A stretch of 64,000 bases of DNA from Staphylococcus sp. NAM3COL9 (GCF_001431205.1 NZ_LGPC01000016.1:448141-512140), one strand, 5' to 3'; positions 8,477 to 17,998 are shown, counted from the first letter of the stretch. The notes: a model not told the origin generated them from the letters alone. A program made the numbers and translations.

Positions 8477-9586
8477 ATGAATAAAAATGAACGAGAGGTC
8501 CTCAATCGTATTCAAGAGAATCCTTTTATCTCTCAACAAGAATTAGCTCAGTCCATTGGTTTATCCAGGCCAGGTGTTGCAAACATCATCTCAGGTTTAA
8601 TTCGCAAAGAGTATGTATTAGGAAAAGCTTACGTTCTCAATGAAGACTATCCACTCGTTTGCATTGGTGCCGCCAATTTGGACAGAAAATTTTATGTTCA
8701 TTCTGAATTGCAATTGGAAACTTCAAATCCTGTCACTTCTACAAGATCTATAGGTGGTGTTGCACGCAATATTGCTGAGAATTTAGGTCGTATGGGTGAA
8801 ACTGTTGCTTTCTTGTCAACTAGTGGTAATGACAGCGAGTGGGATATGATTCATAAATTATCTAGTCCATTTATGAATTTAGACCATGTACAACAGGTTG
8901 AAAATGCAAATACAGGTTCCTATACTGCCCTAATTGATAACGAAGGCAATATGACATATGGCTTAGCAGATATGGAAGTTTATGAGTACATTACCCCTGA
9001 ATTCTTGATAAAAAGAGCTCACTTATTGATTAAAGCGAAATGTATCGTCGTAGATTTAAACCTCAGTAAAAACGCTATTGATTTTCTATGTGCATACTCA
9101 GAAAAACATAACATTAACTTAGTCGTTATACCTGTGTCATCACCAAAAATGAAAAACATGCCCGATTCTTTACACGCTATCGACTGGCTCATTATTAATC
9201 GTGATGAAACAGAAACCTACTTAAAAATGAAAATCAACAATACAAATGATCTAAAAACTGCAGCCAAAAGATGGAATGATTTAGGTGTTTCGAATGTCAT
9301 TATTACTAATGGGGTTAATGAACTTATATATAGAAATTCCACTCAAGAAATTATCAAACCGATTATGCCATCAGACAAAGTTGTAGATGTAACTGGTGCA
9401 GGAGATTCTTTTTCTAGTGCAGTCGTATTTAGTTGGCTCAATGATTTAGATATGGACAGCATACTTACAGCAGGTATGATTAACGCACGCAAAACAATCG
9501 AAACGAATTATACTGTTCGCCAAAATTTAGATAAAAAACAATTATTTAGAGACTTGGAGGAATATAAAAATGGCAAAATGCATTGA
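8477..9586 (+). CDS. psuK: HTH-PfkB fusion, probable pseudouridine kinase
   Basis: 369 residues. The N-terminal winged helix (about 1-55, NPFISQQELAQSIGLSRPGVANIISGL) is fused to a PfkB/ribokinase domain with GGVARNIAENLGRMG near 91 and the catalytic VDVTGAGDSFSSAVVF near 300, where the Asp of GAGD is the base. The start at 8477 has a perfect AAAGGAGG site. The stop overlaps the start of the pseudouridine-5'-phosphate glycosidase gene by 17 bases, so the substrate is almost certainly pseudouridine, phosphorylated at the 5' position. The HTH suggests that it also regulates the operon. Confidence 0.85.
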   Translation: MNKNEREVLNRIQENPFISQQELAQSIGLSRPGVANIISGLIRKEYVLGKAYVLNEDYPLVCIGAANLDRKFYVHSELQLETSNPVTSTRSIGGVARNIAENLGRMGETVAFLSTSGNDSEWDMIHKLSSPFMNLDHVQQVENANTGSYTALIDNEGNMTYGLADMEVYEYITPEFLIKRAHLLIKAKCIVVDLNLSKNAIDFLCAYSEKHNINLVVIPVSSPKMKNMPDSLHAIDWLIINRDETETYLKMKINNTNDLKTAAKRWNDLGVSNVIITNGVNELIYRNSTQEIIKPIMPSDKVVDVTGAGDSFSSAVVFSWLNDLDMDSILTAGMINARKTIETNYTVRQNLDKKQLFRDLEEYKNGKMH

Positions 9587-10481
9587 ATTTTCAAAAGAAG
9601 TACAGCAAGGTAAAGCAAACAACAAACCTATAGTAGCACTAGAATCAACGATTATTTCACATGGCATGCCCTATCCACAAAATGTTGAAATGGCTAAAAA
9701 AGTAGAACAAATTATAAGAGATAATGGCGCTGTACCTGCCACCATTGCCTTAATGAATGGCAAAATTAAAATCGGCTTAGAATCAGATGAACTCAGATTA
9801 CTCGCCAATAGTGACAATGTAGCTAAAGTATCTCGTCGTGATTTAGCAGAAATAATTGCAGCTAAACAAATTGGAGCAACTACTGTAGCATCCACAATGA
9901 TTTGTGCTGAGTTAGCTGACATCCAGTTCTTCGTTACTGGAGGTATTGGAGGCGTCCATAGAGGTGTTGAACATACCATGGATATTTCAGCAGACTTAGA
10001 AGAACTGGGCCAAACAAACGTCACAGTGATCTGTGCTGGCGCAAAATCTATATTAGATTTACCAAAAACAATGGAATATCTCGAAACTAAAGGGGTTCCT
10101 GTAATTGGCTATCAAACAGATGAATTACCTGCATTCTTCACTCGAGAAAGTGGTATTAAATTAAATAGTTCTGCGGCCACACCTGATGCTGTAGCGCGCA
10201 TTTGCAAGAAAAAATGTGATTTAGACTTGTCTGGCGGTATCGTAATTGCCAATCCTGTGCCTAAGCAATATGAGTTAGCTAAATCTTATATCGATGTAAT
10301 AATTGAAGACGCTGTAAAAGAAGCAGAAGCACAAGGTATAAGAGGAAAAGATTCCACACCTTTTCTCTTAGGTAAAATCGTTGAAAAGTCTGACGGTAAG
10401 AGTTTAGAAACAAATATAAAACTTGTTGAAAACAATGCTGTTGTAGGAGCTAAAATTGCAGTTGCTTTCACTCAAATGTAG
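9570..10481 (+). CDS. psuG: Pseudouridine-5'-phosphate glycosidase
   Basis: 303 residues, normal length for PsuG. It splits pseudouridine 5'-phosphate into uracil and ribose 5-phosphate. Diagnostic stretches are ALESTIISHGMPYPQN (near 24), KVSRRDLAEIIA (near 88), FFVTGGIGGVHRGVEHTMDIS (near 118-138) and ELPAFFTRESG (near 185). The ribosome site TTGGAGG lies inside the 3' end of the kinase gene and the reading frames overlap by 17 bases. It is the middle gene of a kinase-glycosidase-transporter operon, the standard pathway for salvaging the modified nucleoside from RNA turnover. Confidence 0.95.
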   Translation: MAKCIEFSKEVQQGKANNKPIVALESTIISHGMPYPQNVEMAKKVEQIIRDNGAVPATIALMNGKIKIGLESDELRLLANSDNVAKVSRRDLAEIIAAKQIGATTVASTMICAELADIQFFVTGGIGGVHRGVEHTMDISADLEELGQTNVTVICAGAKSILDLPKTMEYLETKGVPVIGYQTDELPAFFTRESGIKLNSSAATPDAVARICKKKCDLDLSGGIVIANPVPKQYELAKSYIDVIIEDAVKEAEAQGIRGKDSTPFLLGKIVEKSDGKSLETNIKLVENNAVVGAKIAVAFTQM

Positions 10482-10490
10482 GTGATATAT

Positions 10491-11714
10491 ATGTCAATTT
10501 TATTTACCTTTACCGGTATTTCATTTGCTTTGTTCATAGCTTTTCTATTTAGTTTTAACAGAAAAGACATTAATTTTAAAAAACCTGCTATTATGTTAGC
10601 TATTCAAATTATCATTGTATTATTCATGATGAACACAACTATAGGTTTGAACACTTTAACAACTTTAGGAACCTTCTTCGAGAGCCTAATCAATATCAGT
10701 AATGCTGGAATAAACTTTGTGTTTGGGGATTTACAGAACGAAGATGGTTCCACATTCTTCTTAAACGTTTTGCTGCCATTAGTATTTATATCTGTAATAA
10801 TTGGTATATTAAATTACTTCAAAATCCTTCCTTTTATCATTAAATATGTTGGAATAATCATCAATAAAATAACGCACATGGGATATCTTGAAAGTTACTT
10901 TGCAATTTCGACATCCATGCTCGGTCAACCAGAAGTATTTTTAACAATTAAAGATATGATACCCAAACTATCCCGTGCAAAATTATATACGATTGCTACC
11001 TCTGCTATGAGTGCCGTCAGTATGGCAATGCTTGGTTCATATATGCAAATGATTGAACCAAAATATGTGGTAACTGCAGTGATGCTTAATATATTTAGTG
11101 CATTAGTCGTAGCAAGTATTATCAATCCATATGAATCTGACAACCAAAACGTAGCATTGACAACTTCAATTAATAAAAATAGATCAAGTCACAATAGTAA
11201 CCAACCATCCTCTCAACAAACTAAGGTTCCTTTTTTCCAAATGATTGGTGATAGTGCAATCGATGGTTTTAAGATTGCTATTACGGTGGCTATTATGTTA
11301 CTAGCTTTCATCTCTATAATGGAAGCTATAACTATAATATTTGATCTCGTTGGTCTCAATTTCAAAAAACTCATTGGATATGTATTTGCTCCAATTGCTT
11401 TTATTATTGGTGTGCCATGGCATGAAGCTGTTCAAGCCGGTTCTATTATGGCAACAAAGTTAATAACTAATGAATTTGTCGCAATGTTAGACTTCCAAAA
11501 ATTATCAGGAGAATTGACGACACGTACTCAAGGTATTATCTCAGTTTACTTAATCAGTTTTGCTAACTTTGGTACTGTAGGGATTATCGTTGGCGCAATC
11601 AAAGGAATTAGTAGTGACCAAGGAAATAAAATCGCATCATTTGCACTTCGCTTATTACTTGGCGCTACACTTGCGTCCATCATTTCTGCATCAATCATTG
11701 GATTAGTTTTATAA
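10491..11714 (+). CDS. Concentrative nucleoside transporter (NupC family), probable pseudouridine importer
   Basis: About 407 residues with roughly ten membrane helices of the CNT family. It shows the CNT-like segments TSMLGQPEVFLTIKDMIPKLSRAKLYTI and GVPWHEAVQAGSIMATKLITNEF; the latter is the conserved E(A)VQAGSxMxxKxxxNEF region. The start ATG at 10491 follows GGTGA at 10481-10485, which overlaps the psuG stop. Its place as the third gene of the operon points to pseudouridine as the substrate. A terminator follows at 11765. Confidence 0.87.
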   Translation: MSILFTFTGISFALFIAFLFSFNRKDINFKKPAIMLAIQIIIVLFMMNTTIGLNTLTTLGTFFESLINISNAGINFVFGDLQNEDGSTFFLNVLLPLVFISVIIGILNYFKILPFIIKYVGIIINKITHMGYLESYFAISTSMLGQPEVFLTIKDMIPKLSRAKLYTIATSAMSAVSMAMLGSYMQMIEPKYVVTAVMLNIFSALVVASIINPYESDNQNVALTTSINKNRSSHNSNQPSSQQTKVPFFQMIGDSAIDGFKIAITVAIMLLAFISIMEAITIIFDLVGLNFKKLIGYVFAPIAFIIGVPWHEAVQAGSIMATKLITNEFVAMLDFQKLSGELTTRTQGIISVYLISFANFGTVGIIVGAIKGISSDQGNKIASFALRLLLGATLASIISASIIGLVL

Positions 11715-11764
11715 ATAAGTTTGTAATATTTATCTAAACCTACTTGTAAATCCACTAAATTCTG

Positions 11765-11800
11765 GAGACCTGGACTATTGATCCAGGTCTCTTATTATTT
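11765..11800 (+). terminator. Terminator of the pseudouridine operon
   Basis: Perfect 10-base stem GAGACCTGGA / TCCAGGTCTC with a 7-base loop, followed by TTATTATTT, 50 bases after the transporter stop. Confidence 0.85.
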
Positions 11801-11811
11801 AAGCAATGTGT

Positions 11812-11942
11812 AGAAAATGGCAGTGACTTGAGTCGACTCCAGAGGAAAAACCACTAGCTGAAGCATACAGGATGGGCCTGTACCCGCGGAAAGCGCACAC
11901 AAAAAAATGCCAACAAATCCGGAGACTTTATTGGCACTTTGA
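11812..11942. repeat. Dispersed Bacillales-type repeat, copy A
   Basis: Contains GAGTCGACTCC, ACTAGCTGAAGCATACAGG, GGGCCTGTACCCGCGGAAAG and GGAGACTTTATTGG. The same blocks in the same order, diverged, recur at 28273-28400 and in part at 14620-14690. The CCGCGGAAAGCG core resembles a GC-richer repeat familiar from Bacillus genomes. It lies between convergent operons. Confidence 0.6.
11901..11937 (-). terminator. Probable nagB terminator inside repeat copy A
   Basis: On the minus strand TGCCAA ... TTGGCA is followed directly by seven T residues, 38 bases past the nagB stop. The stem is short with a 17-base loop. Confidence 0.5.
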
Positions 11943-11974
11943 ACCAATACAAAGTTATATCGGTTTTTATTAAT

Positions 11975-12697
11975 TTAATTTAATACTGCGTCATCTACGA
12001 TAACTTCTACATTTGAATGTTGGTGCAATATTGAAGCAGGAAGTGATTCTGACACTTTACCATCCATTAATTGTTGGATTGCTTCTTTTTTATTACTTCC
12101 AAAAGCTATCAGAATAATGCGTTTCGCACTCATAATAGATGCTAAGCCCATTGAAATAGCTTGTTTAGGTACATCTTCAATATGATCGAAGTGTTGACTG
12201 TTTGCTTTGATTGTTGAATCCGTCAAATTCACTACTCGTGTTTCACTTTCAAATGATGAAAATGGCTCATTAAACCCAATATGTCCGTTTTCACCGATAC
12301 CTAAAATTTGAATGTCTGCTGGCCCTGCGTCTTGTATACATCGTTCATAAGCTATGCATTCTGTTCCTACATCTTCAGCATCACCTTTAGGTAAATGAAT
12401 ATTGTCCTCGTTCCAAGTACGATTATGTTTGAATAAATTCTCTTTCATATAAGTATGGTAACTTTGTTCGTGATCTGCGGCTAACCCAACATACTCATCT
12501 AAATTAAATGTCACCACTTCATTTAATTCTGTGTGATTAATATTAATTAATTCTGCTAAGTATTTATAGATATCAATCATTGTACTTCCCGTAGCAAGAC
12601 CTAAGACTGCACTAGGTTGCGAATTTATTTGTTTTAAAAGCTCTATAGCAACATATTGACTCGCTGTTGTGCGATCTTTCAAATTTATAACGTTCAT
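11975..12697 (-). CDS. nagB: Glucosamine-6-phosphate deaminase
   Basis: 240 residues. It converts glucosamine 6-phosphate to fructose 6-phosphate and ammonia. The family motifs VLGLATGSTMIDIY (near 31), TFNLDEYVGL (near 63) and ILGIGENGHIGFNEPF (near 131) carry the catalytic Asp, His and Glu. The start has a GGGGTAG ribosome site. It is 134 bases downstream of a PTS IICB gene on the same strand, so the pair probably imports and catabolises an amino sugar. The spacer shows no strong promoter or terminator. Confidence 0.95.
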   Translation of the reverse strand: MNVINLKDRTTASQYVAIELLKQINSQPSAVLGLATGSTMIDIYKYLAELININHTELNEVVTFNLDEYVGLAADHEQSYHTYMKENLFKHNRTWNEDNIHLPKGDAEDVGTECIAYERCIQDAGPADIQILGIGENGHIGFNEPFSSFESETRVVNLTDSTIKANSQHFDHIEDVPKQAISMGLASIMSAKRIILIAFGSNKKEAIQQLMDGKVSESLPASILHQHSNVEVIVDDAVLN

Positions 12698-12831
12698 ATT
12701 TCTACCCCATTCTTTCTAATATCACTATATATTTTAATAATTAACATTTAATAACCTATATTACATAATTATCTATTTTTTATCAAATTAATATAAAATG
12801 AATCTCGCATACAATACCATTATACGCCTGT

Positions 12832-14370
12832 TTATGACTGTTCACTATCTAATAGTTCTTCCACTTCATTTTTAATCGTAGTGACATGGGGCCCATAAAC
12901 AATTTGAACGCCATTCCCCTTCTGAATCACGCCTCTTGCTTCGGTCGACTCTAATACTTTTCTATCAACCTCTTTATCAGTCTTTAAAGTAACTCTTAAT
13001 CTTGTTGCGCAACAATCAACGACATCAATATGCTCTTTACCACCAAGACCTTGAATAATCGTTTTAGCACGATCAGTTGCTTCTACTGTTTCAGCCGCTT
13101 CTCCTTCTTCACGTCCAGGTGTTTTGAAATTAAATTTCGTTATACAAAATCTGAATATAATATAATAAAGGAAAAACCAAACGATACCTATTGGAATTAC
13201 CCATAAGAAATTCGTCTTAGCGTTGCCCTGCAATATTCCAAATAATAGGTAATCAATGAAGCCACCACTAAACGTTTGCCCAATCGTAATATTAAATATG
13301 TCTGCGAGCATAAATGCTAAACCATCTAAAAAGGCATGTATTACGTAAAGTACCGGTGCTACAAATAAGAAACTGAATTCTAATGGTTCTGTAATTCCTG
13401 TTAAAAATGATGTTAATGCTGCAGATAACATTAATCCGCCAACGACTTTTTTACGTTCTGGTTTTGCAGTATGGTAAATTGCCAATGCTGCACCACATAA
13501 ACCAAACATCATAGTAATAAATCTACCTGACATATATCTTGATACACCTGAATAATATTTAGTAACATCAGGATCACCCAATTGAGCAAAAAAGATATTT
13601 TGTGTACCTTGTACAATATGCCCTTTCACTTCTAAAGTACCACCTAGAGCTGTCTGCCAAAATGGTAAGTAAAAAATATGATGTAAACCAAATGGTCCCA
13701 AAAGCCTTAAAATAAAACCAAAGAAAAATGTACCAATCACTCCTGTTTTATCTACAAGTCCTCCAACACCAAATATCCACCCTTGAACAGTTGGCCAAAT
13801 AAAGAACATCACGACGCCTAATATAATAGATCCTAATGCTGTGATAATCGGTACAAAACGCGAACCTCCAAAGAAGCCTAAATAGGTTGGCAAGACTATT
13901 TTGTGGAACTTATTATGTAAAAGCGCTGTCATGATACCGGTTATAATACCACCAAATACGCCTGTTTCCACTGTTTGTATTCCAAGAACTGTACTTTGCC
14001 CTACTTTAGCTAAATTACCATCTGCTAATGTATCTGTAATAATTAGCAAACCATTCATTGAAGCATTCATAATGAGGAACCCTAACATGGCAGCTAAACC
14101 TGCTGTTCCTTTATCACTTTTGGCTAAGCCAATCGCAACACCTACTGCAAAAATGATAGGTAAATTTTGAAAGACAATATTACCTGCAGATGACATCAAT
14201 ATAAATATATTTTGTAATAGTTCAATATCCAATAAAGGATATGCTTTGATTGTATTTGGATTACTTAATGCGCCACCAATACCTAACAATAAACCTGCAG
14301 CTGGTAAAATCGCAATAGGTAACATAAAGGACTTTCCAAACTGTTGCGCTTTCTCAAATAGCTTACTCAT
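12832..14370 (-). CDS. PTS glucose/N-acetylglucosamine-type IICB permease
   Basis: 512 residues. An N-terminal IIC channel (about 1-390) has the signature ILPAAGLLLGIGGAL and the substrate loop GITEPLEFSFLFVAPVLY. A C-terminal IIB domain (about 430-505) has the phospho-Cys in VVDCCATRLRVTLKTD. It lacks a fused IIA, so it must borrow one from another PTS. The neighbour nagB favours GlcNAc or glucosamine over glucose, but sequence alone does not separate these. The ribosome site is TAGGAGG before the ATG at 14370. A CG-less palindrome TGAAAAAAATTTTCA at 14441-14455 could be an operator. Confidence 0.85.
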   Translation of the reverse strand: MSKLFEKAQQFGKSFMLPIAILPAAGLLLGIGGALSNPNTIKAYPLLDIELLQNIFILMSSAGNIVFQNLPIIFAVGVAIGLAKSDKGTAGLAAMLGFLIMNASMNGLLIITDTLADGNLAKVGQSTVLGIQTVETGVFGGIITGIMTALLHNKFHKIVLPTYLGFFGGSRFVPIITALGSIILGVVMFFIWPTVQGWIFGVGGLVDKTGVIGTFFFGFILRLLGPFGLHHIFYLPFWQTALGGTLEVKGHIVQGTQNIFFAQLGDPDVTKYYSGVSRYMSGRFITMMFGLCGAALAIYHTAKPERKKVVGGLMLSAALTSFLTGITEPLEFSFLFVAPVLYVIHAFLDGLAFMLADIFNITIGQTFSGGFIDYLLFGILQGNAKTNFLWVIPIGIVWFFLYYIIFRFCITKFNFKTPGREEGEAAETVEATDRAKTIIQGLGGKEHIDVVDCCATRLRVTLKTDKEVDRKVLESTEARGVIQKGNGVQIVYGPHVTTIKNEVEELLDSEQS

Positions 14371-14674
14371 AATTGATTAACCTCCTAATTACCATAAATA
14401 TACAAGCAAAGAAAATGATAATCAATATAATTCATCATTATGAAAAAAATTTTCAAAGGATATAGCTCGTTTTATGTAAGCCCTTTATTATAAATCATGA
14501 TTCATTCATTTAAATAGCAGTTCTCTTTATTCATGAAGTAATATGTTTGATCCATTAGGTTACTTCTACAACCCACGTAGTCCTATTAAAAGATTCAGAG
14601 CAGTCTTTTGGCCCAGTTTTGCGGTAAATCGTACTAGCTGGAGACTAAATTATATGACTTCAGAAAGCGTGCAA
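14371..14674. repeat. Intergenic stretch holding partial repeat copy C
   Basis: No supported gene. At 14620-14674 the blocks ACTAGCTGGAGACTAAAT and TCAGAAAGCGTGCAAAAAA match copy A (ACTAGCTGAAGCATACAGG, CGGAAAGCGCACACAAAAAA). The first part of the gap contains the IICB promoter region but no clear operator apart from the palindrome noted for that gene. Confidence 0.5.
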
Positions 14675-14726
14675 AAAATAGGAAGAGTCAGAAATCAAAA
14701 TTTAAAATTTGATTTTTGACCCTCCT
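14675..14726 (-). terminator. Long hairpin, probable argF terminator
   Basis: An inverted repeat of about 20 bases per arm (arms contain AGTCAGAAATCAAAATT and AATTTGATTTTTGAC) ends in a T-run on the minus strand. It lies 120 bases beyond argF. A related hairpin occurs at 43611-43664. Confidence 0.6.
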
Positions 14727-14844
14727 TACAAGACTGACTAGACAACAGAATCATATCGGCTAGAGCGCTATAACAATTGAGTCTAAGTCATGTATTCTCT
14801 CTCTCACTATAAAATACACGCTGAAGTTCATCATTCACCCTTAT

Positions 14845-15876
14845 TTAAAATATATCTCCTAGTGTCACTGCCATAATTGCTTTTATAGAATGTAATCTAT
14901 TTTCAGCTTGATCAAATATCACAGCGTGCTCACCTTGAAATACATCGTCCGTGATTTCCATTTCAGATAAACCATATTTTTCATAAATCTGTTGTCCTAC
15001 TTCAGTGTTTGAATCGTGAAATGCTGGTAAACAATGTAAGACGATTGCATTAGGATTCATCGTATTCAATAACATTGATTCATTCACTTGGTAAGGTAAT
15101 AATTCATTAATACGCGTTTCCAAAACAGATTGGTCTTCACCCATTGATAACCATACATCTGTATAGATAGCATCTGTTTGATAAATTGCTGTATTCACAT
15201 CATCAGTAATTAAAATTACACTCTGAGATTGTGCAGCATAACCCTTAGCTAACTTTTGAATTGCTTCATCAGGTTGTAAAAATTTGGGTGCAGCAATATG
15301 TACGTTAACGCCTAATATAGCTCCAGTGATAAGTAAATCATGTGCTACATTATTTCTAGCATCCCCTACATAAGTTAATGTTTTGCCTTCTAGAGTTCCC
15401 CAATTTTCTTTTAACGTAAAGAAATCTGCAATCATTTGCGTTGGATGCCACTCATTCGTTAAGCCATTCCAAACTGGTACATTAGCATTTTCAGCTAAAG
15501 ATTCTATATCTTTTTGATGGTAACCTCTAAACTCAATGCCATCATACATGCTACCTAATACTTTTGCAGTATCAGCTGTAGATTCTTTCACACCTAAGTG
15601 AATATCTCCTTGGCCAAAATACTCTGGATAAGCGCCCAAATCATACGCGGCAACACTAAATGCTGAACGTGTTCTTGTAGAGGGTTTTTCAAAGAGTAAC
15701 GCTAAATTCTTTCCTTTTAAGTAAGGATGAGGGATCCCACGTTTTTTCTTTTCCTTTAACTCTCCAGTAAAATCTATCAATGTATTCAATTCTTCTGCTG
15801 AAAAATCGCACGTTTTCAAAAAGTGTTCCCCTTTAAAAACTTGTAACTTATTTAAAGCTGTTGTGTTCAACCCCAT
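14845..15876 (-). CDS. argF: Ornithine carbamoyltransferase
   Basis: About 343 residues. It makes citrulline from ornithine and carbamoyl phosphate. The carbamoyl-phosphate loop [11 protein letters not shown] (near 69), [11 protein letters not shown] (near 145) and the ornithine-binding [10 protein letters not shown] (near 285) are intact. The start [11 protein letters not shown] at 15876 lies 8 bases after GGAG; the ATG two codons earlier is too close to the site, and still earlier in-frame starts are unsupported. It is a monocistronic gene. No arcA, arcC or arcD lies next to it, so a biosynthetic role is more likely than the arginine deiminase pathway. An ARG-box-like site lies about 95 bases upstream. 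Confidence 0.93.
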   Translation of the reverse strand: MGLNTTALNKLQVFKGEHFLKTCDFSAEELNTLIDFTGELKEKKKRGIPHPYLKGKNLALLFEKPSTRTRSAFSVAAYDLGAYPEYFGQGDIHLGVKESTADTAKVLGSMYDGIEFRGYHQKDIESLAENANVPVWNGLTNEWHPTQMIADFFTLKENWGTLEGKTLTYVGDARNNVAHDLLITGAILGVNVHIAAPKFLQPDEAIQKLAKGYAAQSQSVILITDDVNTAIYQTDAIYTDVWLSMGEDQSVLETRINELLPYQVNESMLLNTMNPNAIVLHCLPAFHDSNTEVGQQIYEKYGLSEMEITDDVFQGEHAVIFDQAENRLHSIKAIMAVTLGDIF

Positions 15877-15970
15877 TTTCATCACTCCAATATTTTTATA
15901 AGATTTATATACATAATATACGTAATTAACACATAAAACAAGTATAAATATACTTAACACTGTATATTAT

Positions 15971-15984
15971 TAAATTTTAATTCA
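15971..15984 (-). promoter_or_regulatory. ARG-box-like site upstream of argF
   Basis: On the minus strand TGAATTAAAATTTA differs at one base from the ArgR box core TGAATWWWWATTCA. The rest of 15985-16178 is AT-rich and holds a direct repeat CATTTATGCA at 16040-16049 and 16061-16070 of unknown role. Confidence 0.45.
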
Positions 15985-16192
15985 AAATATTATCTCTTAT
16001 CATTTGATAAACATCACTAATTCAAACGAATTAATTTAACATTTATGCAATTTTCCAAAACATTTATGCACTGTGAATTTTTAATACATAGCACTTGTGA
16101 AATTTGTTTTTTGAGTTATGCATGAATACACATTTTACTATTTTTTGTACTACAATAACGTTGAAATACTTAATTGACGGAGGTGATTTGTT

Positions 16193-16258
16193 CTGTTAAA
16201 TGAAATTGTAGCTGTAATCAAACAAATCGTTGTACAATTTGTTTCTGGCAGTTTCTAA
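16193..16258 (+). CDS. Candidate PSM-alpha-like micropeptide with CTG start
   Basis: A 21-codon frame begins with CTG at 16193, exactly 6 bases after an ideal GGAGGTGA ribosome site (16179-16186), and ends with TAA. After the initiator it reads LNEIVAVIKQ then IVVQFVSGSF. It is amphipathic, with isoleucine/valine on one face and polar Glu, Lys and Gln on the other, and resembles staphylococcal PSM-alpha peptides in length and IIxxIIKxI pattern. No ATG, GTG or TTG exists in this frame between the ribosome site and the peptide. A strong terminator follows 65 bases later, so a short dedicated transcript is plausible. Alternatives are a type I toxin or a chance frame. The assignment is an inference. 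Confidence 0.45.
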   Translation: MLNEIVAVIKQIVVQFVSGSF

Positions 16259-16322
16259 GAAAAACAAACCATTCATTTACACTCCGTTTCAAAACTATTG
16301 CATAATTACTTTATAAAGTAAT

Positions 16323-16364
16323 AGAGTCCCATTCTAATTTCCAAAATAGAATGGGACTCTTTTA
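16323..16364. terminator. Strong bidirectional terminator
   Basis: Perfect 14-base stem AGAGTCCCATTCTA / TAGAATGGGACTCT with a 10-base loop and a TTTTAATAATA tail. It serves the small plus-strand unit at 16193 and possibly the MFS gene that ends at 16402. Confidence 0.85.
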
Positions 16365-16401
16365 ATAATAAATATTTATTTTTTACTACATGTTTTTACG
16401 A

Positions 16402-17655
16402 TTACGTTGCTTCTTTCTTACTAATTTTCGCACGCTCTTCAGGCGTTTTTAAGAAGCGTGTCATAATTGCACTTGCTACATATAATCCGAAAATTAAGTA
16501 CATCATGCCTTTTACGCCAATACTATCGTAGAATAACGCTACTAACCCAGGTCCAGCAAATACACATAACCCTGCACCTAAGTTTAGTATAGCCATCGCT
16601 GGCCCTTTGTCACCATCACCTACAAGCGAAGGTACAAGCGCAGAAATTGGAACAAATCCTGCTAGACACATGCCCCATAAAAACCCTACAGTACCTATAA
16701 CAAATACATTACCTGTAAATAATTCTGGTACAAAATATAATCCTAATGTGAATACGGCACAACCAATGCCACCGATGTATGAAATTGTATTTTTCCAACC
16801 AATCTTGTCACTCAAAGCACCGAATATTAAATTAAATATAATATTTGCGATAAAAATTGTTCCCCATATATTGAGCCAAGTCGTTGTTGCAATACCTTTG
16901 GATGCTAAATATATCGGCAAGAACAATGGAAATGCATATTGTGCTGCTTGATTAATAATTCTTACGATACATGCCACTGCGACACGAGGTTCTCTTCTTA
17001 ATATCGTAATTCCAGCGCCCATTTCTTTTACATGTTCTTTAACGCTATGCCCTTTTTCTTCTATTTCAAATTGATCTCTGTTTACAAATACTGCTAAAAA
17101 TGTTCCAATAAGCACCCATATAATGGCTGTCCATAAAGTGAACACATGACCAAACCATTGAATTGCGAAAGAAGAATAGAACGAACCAAGCACACTTAAA
17201 CCACCTGTAAATACAAACCAGAACCAACCTACAGCAGCACCTAATCGTTTTTGAGGTGAACGGTAAGCGACCCACACTAAAAATGAATAAGCAAACAACG
17301 GATAACCAAATCCTCGAATGGCATACGACGGAATCATTAATTCATAATTCATTGTAGGTATTGCAAATCCTACGAATATACTATGGCCAATAATATACAA
17401 CCCTGTGCCTAATAACATAACTTTACGCGGTCCAATAATTTCGACCAAGACGCCTGAAAACCAAGATCCAATTGCAATCGTCACACCATAACAAGTCGTT
17501 AAAATTGCAGTTTGTTGAACGGATAGACCGTGATCATGAAGATAAGGACTTATCCAAGCAAGTTCTAATCCATCACCCATCATAAAGATTAATACGCCGA
17601 TGTATCCCCATAATAAGGTTGGTGGCATACCCATTCTCGATAATTTTTCATTCAT
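16402..17655 (-). CDS. MFS permease, polyol/CsbX-like
   Basis: About 417 residues with twelve predicted membrane segments. The opening FMMGDGLELAWISPYL and AIRGFGYPLFAYSFLVWVAY resemble the ribitol/D-arabinitol permease and CsbX group of the major facilitator superfamily. The start ATG at 17655 follows AGGGGTG. It stands alone, with no polyol dehydrogenase next to it, so the substrate is not established. A one-mismatch cre site at 17778 upstream supports a role in carbon uptake under catabolite control. The divergent neighbour is the lactate permease. Confidence 0.75.
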   Translation of the reverse strand: MNEKLSRMGMPPTLLWGYIGVLIFMMGDGLELAWISPYLHDHGLSVQQTAILTTCYGVTIAIGSWFSGVLVEIIGPRKVMLLGTGLYIIGHSIFVGFAIPTMNYELMIPSYAIRGFGYPLFAYSFLVWVAYRSPQKRLGAAVGWFWFVFTGGLSVLGSFYSSFAIQWFGHVFTLWTAIIWVLIGTFLAVFVNRDQFEIEEKGHSVKEHVKEMGAGITILRREPRVAVACIVRIINQAAQYAFPLFLPIYLASKGIATTTWLNIWGTIFIANIIFNLIFGALSDKIGWKNTISYIGGIGCAVFTLGLYFVPELFTGNVFVIGTVGFLWGMCLAGFVPISALVPSLVGDGDKGPAMAILNLGAGLCVFAGPGLVALFYDSIGVKGMMYLIFGLYVASAIMTRFLKTPEERAKISKKEAT

Positions 17656-17777
17656 ATTTAACACACCCCTATGTAATTAAATTGATAACTTATGGCTACT
17701 TATACAATTACAAAATATACTAAAAACCTGAGTGATAAAAATAAAATTCAGTTGCTACCTTTCATATTTAACCTTTA

Positions 17778-17791
17778 GGAAAACGCTTTCA
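17778..17791 (-). promoter_or_regulatory. cre-like site upstream of MFS permease
   Basis: The minus strand reads TGAAAGCGTTTTCC, 13 of 14 positions of the cre consensus, 123 bases before the permease start. The gap 17656-18077 otherwise holds divergent promoter sequence only. Confidence 0.6.
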
Positions 17792-17998
17792 AATATTATC
17801 TTCATATTATTGTATTTTTTCTAATAACGCAAATTTATTTTTGTTTTCTTTCGTTTTCTTTCGATTAATGATTATTTATAGATAATTTTAGTATAATTGG
17901 CTCTTCTATAGAAGTTTATTAAATAAACACAGATTTTTTTGATACTTTTAATAATTTATTTAAGTTATATATTAATTACAGAAGATTGATTTTTATTT

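Noticed and set aside
14543..14719. 58-codon plus-strand frame beginning MFDPLGYFYNP
   Set aside because: No ribosome binding site, no recognisable domain, and it lies across repeat copy C and the argF terminator hairpin.
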